In this document: piece after piece, positions 1 through 6,397 of the stretch
Position numbering within the stretch: the first letter of the stretch is position 1
Layout of the letters: the number at the start of each line of letters is the position of its first letter
Origin: Elusimicrobiota bacterium
Lineage (GTDB): Bacteria; Elusimicrobiota; Elusimicrobia; UBA1565; UBA9628
NCBI GenBank assembly: GCA_028717525.1
Contig: JAQUNT010000131.1
Span: forward strand, 1 to 6,574
Direction of reading: 5' to 3'
DNA: 6,574 nt
Notes under the pieces: generated by a model
Databases searched by the model: none
What the model saw: the letters and a program-made list of their open reading frames with translations, nothing else
Told to the model about the DNA's origin: nothing
Translations under genes and position numbers: made by a program

Positions 1-176
1 CGACAGACTCGTAGCCTTAGCACACCGAAGGCGCTAAAGCTCTGGGTCACAAGCTATCTGCGGATGCGGCCAGAGATTGTCTGCAACCAGGCCCAATAAC
101 CCAAATATTTTTGTCAGTCCCGTACGTAACGAGTCCGTGGATAAGTCTCTGCGGCGCGGCTCATGTCGTTCGATGA
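1..176. other. Non-coding stretch of lower GC content
   Basis: No gene can be supported here. The base composition is visibly more AT-containing than the rest of the window, including an A/T-rich run at about 104-115. Plus frame 1 is open from the window edge to a TAA at 97-99, but its codons lack the strong G/C third-position bias of the real genes, so I do not call it as a gene tail. A minus-strand reading frame at 34-255 has the same weakness. The stretch lies downstream of the minus-strand HEXXH gene, so it may be an intergenic spacer or the edge of a transferred segment. Confidence 0.5.
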
Positions 177-201
177 GCGCCCGGCGCTGTGCGCCGGGCG
201 C
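177..201. repeat. Perfect 11-bp inverted repeat (hairpin)
   Basis: Positions 177-187 (GCGCCCGGCGC) and 191-201 (GCGCCGGGCGC) are exact reverse complements separated by a TGT loop at 188-190. Neither side is followed by a T run, so it is not a canonical intrinsic terminator on either strand. It could still stop or stabilise transcripts arriving from the minus-strand gene ending at 386, or be part of the structured region just downstream. A weaker hairpin, GCTCAT (159-164) with ATGAGC (173-178), overlaps its left edge. Confidence 0.6.
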
Positions 202-203
202 CA

Positions 204-276
204 CCGACCCGCGCACCTGCCCGTAAGGAAGACGGACAGGTACCGTGCGCCTCAATAACGCACGGCAGTGGGTCGG
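204..276. other. Potential three-way-junction RNA structure
   Basis: Three nested helices can be drawn by hand. P1 pairs CCGACCC (204-210) with GGGTCGG (270-276). P2 pairs 216-219 with 237-240 and 221-224 with 232-235 around the loop 225-231. P3 pairs CCGTGCG (243-249) with CGCACGG (259-265) around a 9-base loop. An alternative helix pairs GCGCAC (211-216) with GTGCGC (245-250) and excludes P3. I compared it by memory with RNase P RNA, tmRNA, SRP RNA, 6S RNA, cobalamin and c-di-GMP riboswitches and found no match. High GC makes chance pairing common and the transcribed strand is unknown, so this is only a candidate. Confidence 0.25.
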
Positions 277-284
277 CAGGACTT

Positions 285-371
285 GGCCGGCCGCGCTTCA
301 AGCGGGCCTTCATCCTCGACAAGGTGGTGGGCTTAGACTGCTGCCCGGTGGGCATCGAGCTGGCCGTCTGA
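285..371 (+). pseudogene. Possible decayed gene end
   Basis: Plus frame 3 ends at a TGA (369-371). Its last ~25 codons have nearly all G/C third positions with much lower G/C at second positions, the pattern of the real genes in this window. The peptide is protein-like, ending FILDKVVGLDCCPVGIELAV. Upstream, in the same frame, the bias fades and there is no convincing start; a switch to frame 2 around 245-290 gives another short plausible stretch. This could be the 3' remnant of a frameshifted gene. I do not recognise the protein. The third-position signal is shared with the opposite strand, so orientation is uncertain. Confidence 0.2.
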
Positions 372-385
372 TTCCGCGCGCCGGC

Positions 386-1483
386 CTAGGGTCCGTCGTA
401 AGGCGGTTCGTCGGCGCAGCAGCCCGGGTCCCGCGCCCTGAGGGACTCGTAGGCCGCCTGGAGTTCCCGCCAGTCCGCCGGCCTCTCGCCGCCCGCGTCC
501 GCGGCCGGCCCGGGGCGCGATGAGCGCCGGGCCGCGAGCCGGCGGTAGCGGGCCTGGAGGGCCACGACCTCCGCGTGCGCGCGCCTGGGCAGGGCGGCCT
601 TGCGGAACTCGGCCAGGCGCCGGAGATGCCAGGCTCCGCCGGCGGAGGCGAAGAACTCCAGGCGCCGGTCCAGGGACTTCTCCAGCCGCAGGATGCCGTC
701 GAGCCCGCCCCGGGTCCGCTCGCTCGCGTCGAGCTCGTAGCCGAGCGTCTGGAGCCGGCCGGGCCCGATGAGCCCGGCCGCCACCACCTTGCGGATGCGG
801 TAGCGCCAGACCGGCACGCGCTGGAAGACCTGCCCGGCGCGCTTCTTGAGGGGCTGCAAAGACGCCTGGCGCGCCCGCCACGCGGCCAGGGGGTCGGCCG
901 TTTCCTCCCAGGTCAGGGCGCCGTTGGATTCCTGCCTGAGCATGGCGGCCGCGAAGCCCGCGGTGCTCAGCGCCAAGGCGGAGGACATCTCGTCGATGTC
1001 GGGCGCGCCGCCGAGCTCCAGGCGGATCACCTCGCCGGCCGCGTAGCAGGAGAGCTCGTCGTCGAAGAACAGGTCCCAGAGATGGATGCCGGCCCGGTCG
1101 GCCTCGGCCTGCGCGAGGGCGTGGCAGGCCTCGTGCCAGAAGGCGCGGCCGAAGGCCGGTTCGCCGCCTTGCCGCAGGAACGGGGCCAGGGCGATCACGG
1201 CCGTGCCGGAATCGACCCGCTGGACCGCCCAGAGGTCGGCGTCGGGCGGCTCGGCGAACTCCACGACCAGGGTGACCCCCAGGGCGGCGTAGCGCGCGGC
1301 GAGGCCGCGGGCCGTGGGCGAGGCGAGGGATCGTTTCAGGCGGGAGCGGACGAGGCCCCCGTCGCCGGGGACAGTCGAAGCGACCACCACGAAGGCCAGG
1401 GGGTCGCGGCCGGGAACGGCCCCGGCCCGGAGGGCGCACGGGAGCAGGGCTGCCGCCAGGACCAGGGCCGCCGCTTTCCTCAT
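386..1483 (-). CDS. Secreted HEXXH protein, putative zinc-dependent peptidase
   Basis: This encodes a 365-residue protein with a Sec signal peptide: basic start MRK, a hydrophobic stretch at about 4-17, and likely cleavage after AGA near residue 22. A cysteine at 16 follows proline, so a lipoprotein signal is unlikely. The sequence WHEACHALAQ gives an HEXXH motif with H117, E118 and H121. DDELSCY follows, and E143, 22 residues after H121, is a plausible third zinc ligand as in gluzincin-type peptidases. The C-terminal half is rich in Arg, Ala and Leu and probably helical, and the tail has a CC pair near 355. I place the start at 1483 because an in-frame GTG at 1504 would lie upstream of the proposed -10 element; no Shine-Dalgarno is visible. 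The gene diverges from the efflux operon. The zinc-protein call rests on the motif alone; substrate and family name are unknown, and an inactive or structural role is possible. Confidence 0.82.
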   Translation of the reverse strand: MRKAAALVLAAALLPCALRAGAVPGRDPLAFVVVASTVPGDGGLVRSRLKRSLASPTARGLAARYAALGVTLVVEFAEPPDADLWAVQRVDSGTAVIALAPFLRQGGEPAFGRAFWHEACHALAQAEADRAGIHLWDLFFDDELSCYAAGEVIRLELGGAPDIDEMSSALALSTAGFAAAMLRQESNGALTWEETADPLAAWRARQASLQPLKKRAGQVFQRVPVWRYRIRKVVAAGLIGPGRLQTLGYELDASERTRGGLDGILRLEKSLDRRLEFFASAGGAWHLRRLAEFRKAALPRRAHAEVVALQARYRRLAARRSSRPGPAADAGGERPADWRELQAAYESLRARDPGCCADEPPYDGP

Positions 1484-1492
1484 AACCACCGG

Positions 1493-1501
1493 ATGATACC
1501 A
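1493..1501 (-). promoter_or_regulatory. Extended -10 promoter of the HEXXH gene
   Basis: Read on the minus strand this is TGGTATCAT: a TG extension one base before the hexamer TATCAT, which differs from TATAAT at one position. Nine bases separate the hexamer from the ATG at 1483, so transcription should begin at or within a few bases of the start codon. No convincing -35 hexamer is seen upstream, which fits an extended -10 promoter. The same element occurs in mirror image before the adaptor gene. Confidence 0.55.
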
Positions 1502-1544
1502 CACTGCCCGTCGAGGCCGCGACGCCCTCCGCTCCGGCCAATTT

Positions 1545-1553
1545 TGGTATCAT
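1545..1553 (+). promoter_or_regulatory. Extended -10 promoter of the efflux operon
   Basis: TGGTATCAT stands nine bases before the ATG at 1563, the same spacing as in the divergent gene. It is preceded by a short A/T patch (ATTTT, 1541-1545) in otherwise GC-rich sequence. The usual -10 to start-point distance places the mRNA 5' end at about 1560-1563, which would make the adaptor mRNA leaderless or nearly so. This agrees with the absence of a Shine-Dalgarno before 1563. It could alternatively be half of a shared operator. Confidence 0.55.
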
Positions 1554-1562
1554 CGGTTCTCC

Positions 1563-2645
1563 ATGAAAGCCCTGGGCCTGGCGGTCCTCGCGGCGGCCCT
1601 GGCCGCCGGTTGCGGCCGGGCCCCGGCCCCGGCGCCCGAGGTCCCGGTCCGGGCCGGCAAGGTCGCGCGCATGAGCGTGCCGGTGACCGTGGAGACCGTG
1701 GGCGCCATCGAGGCCTACAACAACGTGACCGTGCTCTCGCGCGTCTCCGGCGAGATCCTCCAGCGGCACTTCCGCGAGGGCCAGGCGGTCTCGGCGGGAG
1801 ATCTCCTCTTCAGCATCGACCCCAACCCCTTCCGGCAGAAGCTCAAGGAGGCCGAGAGCCATTTGGTCAGGGACGAGGTGCTGCTCAAGTACAACAAGGC
1901 CGAGGCCGGCCGCTTCGCCTACCTCTTCGAGCATGGGGCCACCTCCCGCTCCGATTTCGAGAGGAACCAGTCCGCCAGCGCCGCCCTGGAGCAGGCCGTC
2001 GAGTCGGGGCGGGCCACGGCGGAGCAGGCCCGGCTCAACCTGTCCTATTGCGAGATCCGCTCCCCGATCTCGGGCCGGGCCGGGACCTACCTCGCCAACA
2101 AGGGGGTGGTGGTCGACGCCTACAAGACCCCCCTGGTCGTGATCAACCAGCTCGATCCGGCCAAGGTCTCCTTCTCCATACCCGAGAAGCACCTGCTCGA
2201 CGTCAAGCGCCTCGTGGCCGCCTCGGCCCCGGCGGTGTCGGTCTCCGTCCCGGAGACGACACTCCAGCGCGCCGGGGGCCGGATCTCCTTCCTGGACAAC
2301 TCCGTGGACAAGGCCAGCGGCATGGTCCGGCTCAAGGCCGAGTTCCCCAACCACGACGCCGCGCTCTGGCCCGGCCAGTTCGTGCGGGTGGTCCTGACTT
2401 TGGAGACCCTGCCCGACGCGTTGGTCGCTCCGGCCGAGGCCGTGCAGGCCAACCCCCAGGGCTCCTACGTCTTCGTGGTGGCCCCGGATCAGACCGCCCA
2501 GCAGCGGTCCATCGTGGTGAGCCAGGCCTGCGGGCCGTACGCCGTGATCGGCAAGGGCCTCAGGCTCGGCGAGACCGTGGTCACGGACGGCCAGAACAAG
2601 CTCAAGACCGGGCGCAAGGTCAAGGTCCTCCGCGACGGCCCGTGA
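1563..2645 (+). CDS. RND efflux periplasmic adaptor lipoprotein (MdtA/AcrA-like)
   Basis: This is a 360-residue membrane fusion protein that would link the inner-membrane RND permease to an outer-membrane channel. A lipoprotein signal, LAAGC, puts the lipidated cysteine at residue 17, followed by a Pro/Ala linker. The first beta-barrel strand region lies at about 28-50. The first half of the lipoyl domain is at about 53-86 (VSGEI, then VSAGDLLFSID). An alpha-helical hairpin spans about 88-160, and the second lipoyl half includes SYCEIRSPISGRAG (161-174). The beta-barrel domain covers about 195-280 and the membrane-proximal domain about 283-355 (LVAPAEAV, then GLRLGETVVTDG). The length is normal for the family, and all domains seem present. 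The GTG start of the permease overlaps the stop by 4 bases, so the two should be made together. The exported substrate cannot be read from the adaptor. No Shine-Dalgarno precedes the ATG. Confidence 0.95.
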   Translation: MKALGLAVLAAALAAGCGRAPAPAPEVPVRAGKVARMSVPVTVETVGAIEAYNNVTVLSRVSGEILQRHFREGQAVSAGDLLFSIDPNPFRQKLKEAESHLVRDEVLLKYNKAEAGRFAYLFEHGATSRSDFERNQSASAALEQAVESGRATAEQARLNLSYCEIRSPISGRAGTYLANKGVVVDAYKTPLVVINQLDPAKVSFSIPEKHLLDVKRLVAASAPAVSVSVPETTLQRAGGRISFLDNSVDKASGMVRLKAEFPNHDAALWPGQFVRVVLTLETLPDALVAPAEAVQANPQGSYVFVVAPDQTAQQRSIVVSQACGPYAVIGKGLRLGETVVTDGQNKLKTGRKVKVLRDGP

Positions 2646-5600
2646 ACCTCTCCGAGAGCTGGATCCGACGCCCGGTCATGACCACCTTGGTCATGGGCGG
2701 CATCCTCTTCTTCGGCCTGCTCAGCTACCGCCAGCTGCCCATCAACAACCTGCCGGACGTGGACTTCCCGACCGTCAGCGTCACCGCCAACCTCCCCGGG
2801 GCCAGCCCCGAGACCATGGCCTCGACCGTGGCCACCCCTCTGGAGAAGCAGTTCTCCACCATCGCCGGCATCGAGTCCATGACCTCGGTCAGCACCTTGG
2901 GCTCCACCACGATCAACATCCAGTTCTCCCTGAGCCGCAAGATCGACGCGGCCGCGCTCGACGTCAACTCCGCCATCGCCGCGGCCATGGGCGTGTTGCC
3001 GCGCAACATGCCCAACCCGCCGACCTACCAGAAGGTCAATCCGGCGGACATGCCCATCATCTTCCTGGCCGTGACCTCGGAGAGCCTGCCGGTCACCGCG
3101 CTCAACGACTTCGCGGAGAACGTCCTCATCGCGCACCTCTCCGCGGTGGACGGGGTGGCCCTGGTGGACTCGGTGCCGCCGCAGAGATACGCCGTCCGGG
3201 TCCAGGTCAACCCCGACCGCCTGGCCGACCGCGGCCTGGGCATCGACCAGGTGGCCAAGGCCCTGCAGAAGAACAACGTGAACATGCCCGTGGGGACTTT
3301 GGACGGGCCGCGCTCCGCCTTCACCTTGGACTCCAACGGCCAGCTGCGCAATGCCCGGGAGTTCAACTCGCTCATCGTCGCCTACCAGAACGGCTATCCC
3401 CTGAGGATCTCGGACCTGGGGCGGGCCATCGACGGGGTGGAGAACGACCGCACCTCCATGCTCTACTTCAAGGAGGGCCGCCGGCACGCGGGCCTGGTCC
3501 TGCGCGTGCGCAAGCAGATCGGGGCCAACACCGCCCTGGTGGCCGACCGCATCAAGGCCAAGCTCCCGGCCCTGCGCGCGGCCGCGCCGGGGGCCATGGA
3601 CCTGGACCTGTTCTACGACCAGTCGGAGTTCATCCGGGAGTCGATCCGCGACGTCCAGCTGACCATGGCCGCCACCATCGTGCTGGTCGTGGTGGTCATC
3701 TTCCTCTTCATCCGGGCGCTCAAGCCGACCATCATCCCGAGCCTGGTCGTGCCCCTCTCCTTGGTGGCCGTGTTCCCGCTCATGGGCGTGCTCGGCTACA
3801 CCCTCAACAACCTCTCCTTGATGGCCCTGACCCTCTCCATCGGCTTCGTGGTCGACGACGCGGTCGTGGTGCTGGAGAACATCATCCGGCGCATGGAGGC
3901 CGGGGAGACCGCGGAGGAGGCGGCGCTGCGGGGCTCGCGCGAGATCGGCTTCACGGTGCTCTCCATGACCGTGTCCTTGGCCATCGTCTTCGTGCCCATC
4001 ATGTTCATGGAGGGCATCCTGGGGCGCCTCTTCCGCGAGTTCTCGGTCTGCATCACGGCCGCCATCCTGTGCTCGGGCTTCCTGTCCTTGACCCTGACGC
4101 CGATGCTCGCCAGCCGCCTGCTGGCGGGCTTCAAGCAGTCCTCCCAGGGGCGCTTCTTCTCGGCTTTGGAGCGCGGCTTCGAGTCCCTGCGCCAGGGCTA
4201 CGCGCGGTCCTTGGCCTGGACCATGCGCCGCCGCCGCCAGGCCCTGCTCTTCACCGCGGTCGTGACCGCGGCCATGGTCCTGGTCTTCCGGGCCCTGCCC
4301 AAGGGCTTTTTGCCCACCCAGGACCAGTACTTCTTCCGCATCTTCTCCCAGGTCGACGACAAGACCTCCTACATCGACATGGCCCGCCACCAGAAGCTGC
4401 TGGAGGAAGCCCTGCTCCAGGACCCGGACGTGGCGGCGGCCAAGTTCTGCTCGATCGTCGGGTTCGGCGGGGACAACAAGGCTTTGGTCTTCGTGAGCCT
4501 CAAGCCCCGCGGCGAGCGCCGCCGCACGGTCGACGAGATCATCGCGCGCCTGCGCCCCAAGCTCAACGCGGTGCCGGGGCTGGTGGTCTCGCTGGTCAAC
4601 CCGCCCATCATCAGCATCGGCTCGCGGCTGGCCACGGCCCAGTGGCAGTTCACCTTGCAGTCGACGGATCTCGCCGACCTCTACAAGCACGGCGCCCTGA
4701 TGGAGGAGAAGATCCGCAAGCTGCCGGCCCTCACGGACGTCAAGTCGGACCTGGAGATCCGCAAGCCCAAGCTCGCGGTGGAGGTGGACCGGGACAAGGC
4801 CGCCCTGCTGGGGGTCACATTGGAGCAGGTCCAGGACGCCTTCTACTCGGCCTACGGGGCGCGGCAGGTCTCCATCATCTACGCCCCGACGAACTTCTAC
4901 TACGTGATCCTGGAGGTGGAGCCCCGCTTCCGCGAGGAGCCGCTCTCTTTGCGCAAGCTCTACATCAGGTCCTCGGGCGGCGACCTGGTCCCGGTGGGCA
5001 CCGTGGCGCGGCTGGTGGAGACCGTCTCCCCGCTCTCGGTCAACCACTCGGGGCAGATCCCGGCCGCCACCATCGCCTTCAACCTCAAGCCCGGCTACGC
5101 CATCGGGCCCGTGATAGACGAGCTCAAGCGCTTCTCCCACGAGACCCTCCCGGCGACCATCAGCACCAGCTTCCAGGGCACGGCCCAGGCCTTCCAGTCC
5201 TCGCTGGCCAGCATGGGCTTCCTGCTCGTGGTCACCGTGGTCCTCATCTACCTGGTGCTGGGCATCCTCTACGAGAGCTTCATCCACCCCCTGACCATCC
5301 TGACCGCCCTGCCCCTGGCCGGCTTCGGGGCCCTGGCCGCCCTGTGGGCCCTGCGCATGGAGCTGGACATGTACGCCTACGTGGGCATCATCATGCTGGT
5401 GGGCATCGTCAAGAAGAACGGCATCATGATGGTGGACTTCGCCCTGGAGGCCGAGCGCAGCCAGCAGCTGGGCAGCGAGGCCTCCATCACCCAGGCCTGC
5501 CTGGCGCGCTTCCGGCCCATCCTCATGACCACCATGGCCGCGATCTTCGGGACCTTGCCCATCGCCCTGGGCATCGGCGCGGGCGGGGAGGCGCGCCAGC

Positions 5601-5731
5601 CCCTGGGCGTGGCCGTGGTGGGGGGCCTGCTCTTCTCCCAGCTCTTCACCCTCTATATCACGCCGGTCTTCTACGTCTACATGGACGAGCTCTCCCGGCG
5701 GCTGAGCCGGGGCGCGGGAGGCGCCTCATGA
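2642..5731 (+). CDS. RND multidrug efflux permease (HAE-1, MdtB/MdtC-like)
   Basis: This is a 1029-residue inner-membrane proton/substrate antiporter, full length for the family. The start is a GTG overlapping the adaptor stop; the frame is open much further upstream, but only this start gives the expected N-terminus (VNLSESWIRRPVMTTL) with the first membrane helix at about 12-29. A large periplasmic loop spans about 30-338, helices 2-6 about 340-495, a second loop about 555-855, and helices 8-12 about 857-1010. Proton-relay residues are present: D405 and D406 in GFVVDDAVVVLEN (AcrB D407/D408) and K925 in VGIVKKNGIMMVDF (AcrB K940). RFRPILMTTMAAIFGTLP near residue 960 is another family signature. 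KVNPADMP (131-138) resembles MdtB/MdtC more than AcrB. Only one permease gene is present, so a homotrimer is likely, unlike the MdtB/MdtC pair. Drug, bile-salt-like or lipid substrates are all possible. Confidence 0.95.
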   Translation: MNLSESWIRRPVMTTLVMGGILFFGLLSYRQLPINNLPDVDFPTVSVTANLPGASPETMASTVATPLEKQFSTIAGIESMTSVSTLGSTTINIQFSLSRKIDAAALDVNSAIAAAMGVLPRNMPNPPTYQKVNPADMPIIFLAVTSESLPVTALNDFAENVLIAHLSAVDGVALVDSVPPQRYAVRVQVNPDRLADRGLGIDQVAKALQKNNVNMPVGTLDGPRSAFTLDSNGQLRNAREFNSLIVAYQNGYPLRISDLGRAIDGVENDRTSMLYFKEGRRHAGLVLRVRKQIGANTALVADRIKAKLPALRAAAPGAMDLDLFYDQSEFIRESIRDVQLTMAATIVLVVVVIFLFIRALKPTIIPSLVVPLSLVAVFPLMGVLGYTLNNLSLMALTLSIGFVVDDAVVVLENIIRRMEAGETAEEAALRGSREIGFTVLSMTVSLAIVFVPIMFMEGILGRLFREFSVCITAAILCSGFLSLTLTPMLASRLLAGFKQSSQGRFFSALERGFESLRQGYARSLAWTMRRRRQALLFTAVVTAAMVLVFRALPKGFLPTQDQYFFRIFSQVDDKTSYIDMARHQKLLEEALLQDPDVAAAKFCSIVGFGGDNKALVFVSLKPRGERRRTVDEIIARLRPKLNAVPGLVVSLVNPPIISIGSRLATAQWQFTLQSTDLADLYKHGALMEEKIRKLPALTDVKSDLEIRKPKLAVEVDRDKAALLGVTLEQVQDAFYSAYGARQVSIIYAPTNFYYVILEVEPRFREEPLSLRKLYIRSSGGDLVPVGTVARLVETVSPLSVNHSGQIPAATIAFNLKPGYAIGPVIDELKRFSHETLPATISTSFQGTAQAFQSSLASMGFLLVVTVVLIYLVLGILYESFIHPLTILTALPLAGFGALAALWALRMELDMYAYVGIIMLVGIVKKNGIMMVDFALEAERSQQLGSEASITQACLARFRPILMTTMAAIFGTLPIALGIGAGGEARQPLGVAVVGGLLFSQLFTLYITPVFYVYMDELSRRLSRGAGGAS
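5716..5721 (+). promoter_or_regulatory. Shine-Dalgarno site of the DUF47 gene
   Basis: GGGAGG lies inside the permease coding sequence, six bases before the ATG at 5728. It decides the start of the DUF47 gene, whose frame is open for about 1.6 kb upstream through the permease gene and so cannot be placed by stop codons alone. It also contrasts with the two divergent outer genes, which have no such site. Confidence 0.7.
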
Positions 5732-6366
5732 AGCGCGACGCGGACAGCCTGTTCAGCCCCTCGTTCCCGTTCCACAAGCTCCTCTGCGCCCAGGCGCGGC
5801 TCTTCGCGGAGAGCGCCGCGGGCCTGGCCGCGGTCCTGCAGGAGGGCGGCAGCGTCTCCGAGAAGGTCTCGCGGCTGCACGCCGCGACCGAGGCGGCCGG
5901 GGCGGGCGCGCGCGAGGTCTCCCGCCAGCTCTCGCTGACCTTCCTCCTGCCGCGCGACCGCGACGACATCCACGCCCTCAACCTGGCCCTGCTGGGGTGC
6001 ATCGAGGCGGCCCGGGCCGTGGCCGTGCGGGTCGGCCTCTACGGCCTGCAGGAGGTGCGCGGCCCGGCGCGCGAGCTGGCCGCGGGCATCGTGGAGCTGG
6101 CCGCGGCGCTCGAGGCCATGCTCCAGGTCATGAACCGCGGCCAAGGCGTGGAGGCCGAAGTCCGCCGCGTGGCCAAGGCGCGCACGGACGCGGACCGCTA
6201 CCTGCTGGTCGGGCTGGGCGAGCTCTACGAGCTGCCCGCCTCCCGGCCCGAGGGCGTGCTCGAGATCGTCAAGTGGTCGCACATCTACGACCGCATCGAG
6301 GTCGTGGTCGACCGCGCCGAGAGCGCGGCGCAGACCATCGAGGGCATCGCCCTCAAGCGAGTGTGA
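5728..6366 (+). CDS. DUF47/PhoU-like protein (Pit accessory family)
   Basis: This is a 212-residue, all-helical cytoplasmic protein with no signal peptide or membrane helix. It matches the DUF47 family in length and landmarks: LTFLLPRDRDDIHAL at 70-84 (family pattern F-x-P-x-DREDI-x-x-L) and VKWSHIYDRIEVVVDRAE at 181-198 near the end. In other bacteria the family is usually encoded next to Pit phosphate transporters and is related to PhoU, a metal-binding regulator. Against the consensus I remember, several acidic metal ligands are replaced: T54 and G58 in the first ExxxD, L89-G90 and E93 in DDxxD, and R152 in the third site, whereas D156, E191 and D195 remain. The gene overlaps the permease stop by ATGA, implying translational coupling and a role linked to the pump. 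The function here is unknown; a metal-poor regulator or scaffold is one inference. Confidence 0.85.
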   Translation: MKRDADSLFSPSFPFHKLLCAQARLFAESAAGLAAVLQEGGSVSEKVSRLHAATEAAGAGAREVSRQLSLTFLLPRDRDDIHALNLALLGCIEAARAVAVRVGLYGLQEVRGPARELAAGIVELAAALEAMLQVMNRGQGVEAEVRRVAKARTDADRYLLVGLGELYELPASRPEGVLEIVKWSHIYDRIEVVVDRAESAAQTIEGIALKRV

Positions 6367-6381
6367 GCATGACGGGAGTCT

Positions 6382-6386
6382 GGAGG
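6382..6386 (+). promoter_or_regulatory. Shine-Dalgarno site of the last gene
   Basis: GGAGG sits 11 bases before the ATG at 6398, slightly longer than the usual spacing. It lies inside a ten-codon reading frame (6369-6401) that ends at the same ATG. No promoter-like element is seen in the 31-base gap, so the last gene is probably read from the operon transcript. Confidence 0.5.
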
Positions 6387-6397
6387 CCCATCCATCC

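Noticed and set aside
100..115. Intrinsic terminator ending in ATTTTTG
   Set aside because: The T run is short and no stable stem directly precedes it; only a weak GGCC/GGCC pairing across a long loop could be found.
134..144. DnaA box or replication origin
   Set aside because: Only one near-match to TTATCCACA is present on the minus strand, with no cluster of boxes, no dnaA or dnaN gene and no long unwinding element.
1483..1504. Earlier GTG start for the HEXXH gene at 1504
   Set aside because: It would add MWYHPVV before the basic start of the signal peptide and lies upstream of the -10 element, so it would not be in the mRNA if that promoter is used.
1509..1524. CGTCG-6 bases-CGACG inverted repeat as an operator between the divergent genes
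   Set aside because: Arms of only five G/C-rich bases are common by chance here, and no regulator gene is in view. The location is suggestive but not enough to call.
333..2354. Long minus-strand open frame of 673 codons and a 932-codon one at 2489-5287
   Set aside because: They are antisense shadows of the HEXXH, adaptor and permease genes, expected in very GC-rich DNA. Their translations are low-complexity Gly/Arg/Pro or His/Asp/Gln-rich and match no family.
575..2641. N-terminal extension of the permease frame back to 575
   Set aside because: The upstream translation is Gly/Arg/Pro-rich and overlaps two confident genes. The GTG at 2642 gives the exact N-terminus expected for an RND permease and a GTGA overlap.
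4069..5727. Fusion of the DUF47 protein to a long upstream domain
   Set aside because: The frame is open only because of the GC-rich permease gene. The translation is compositionally biased, and GGGAGG before the ATG at 5728 sets a family-typical start.
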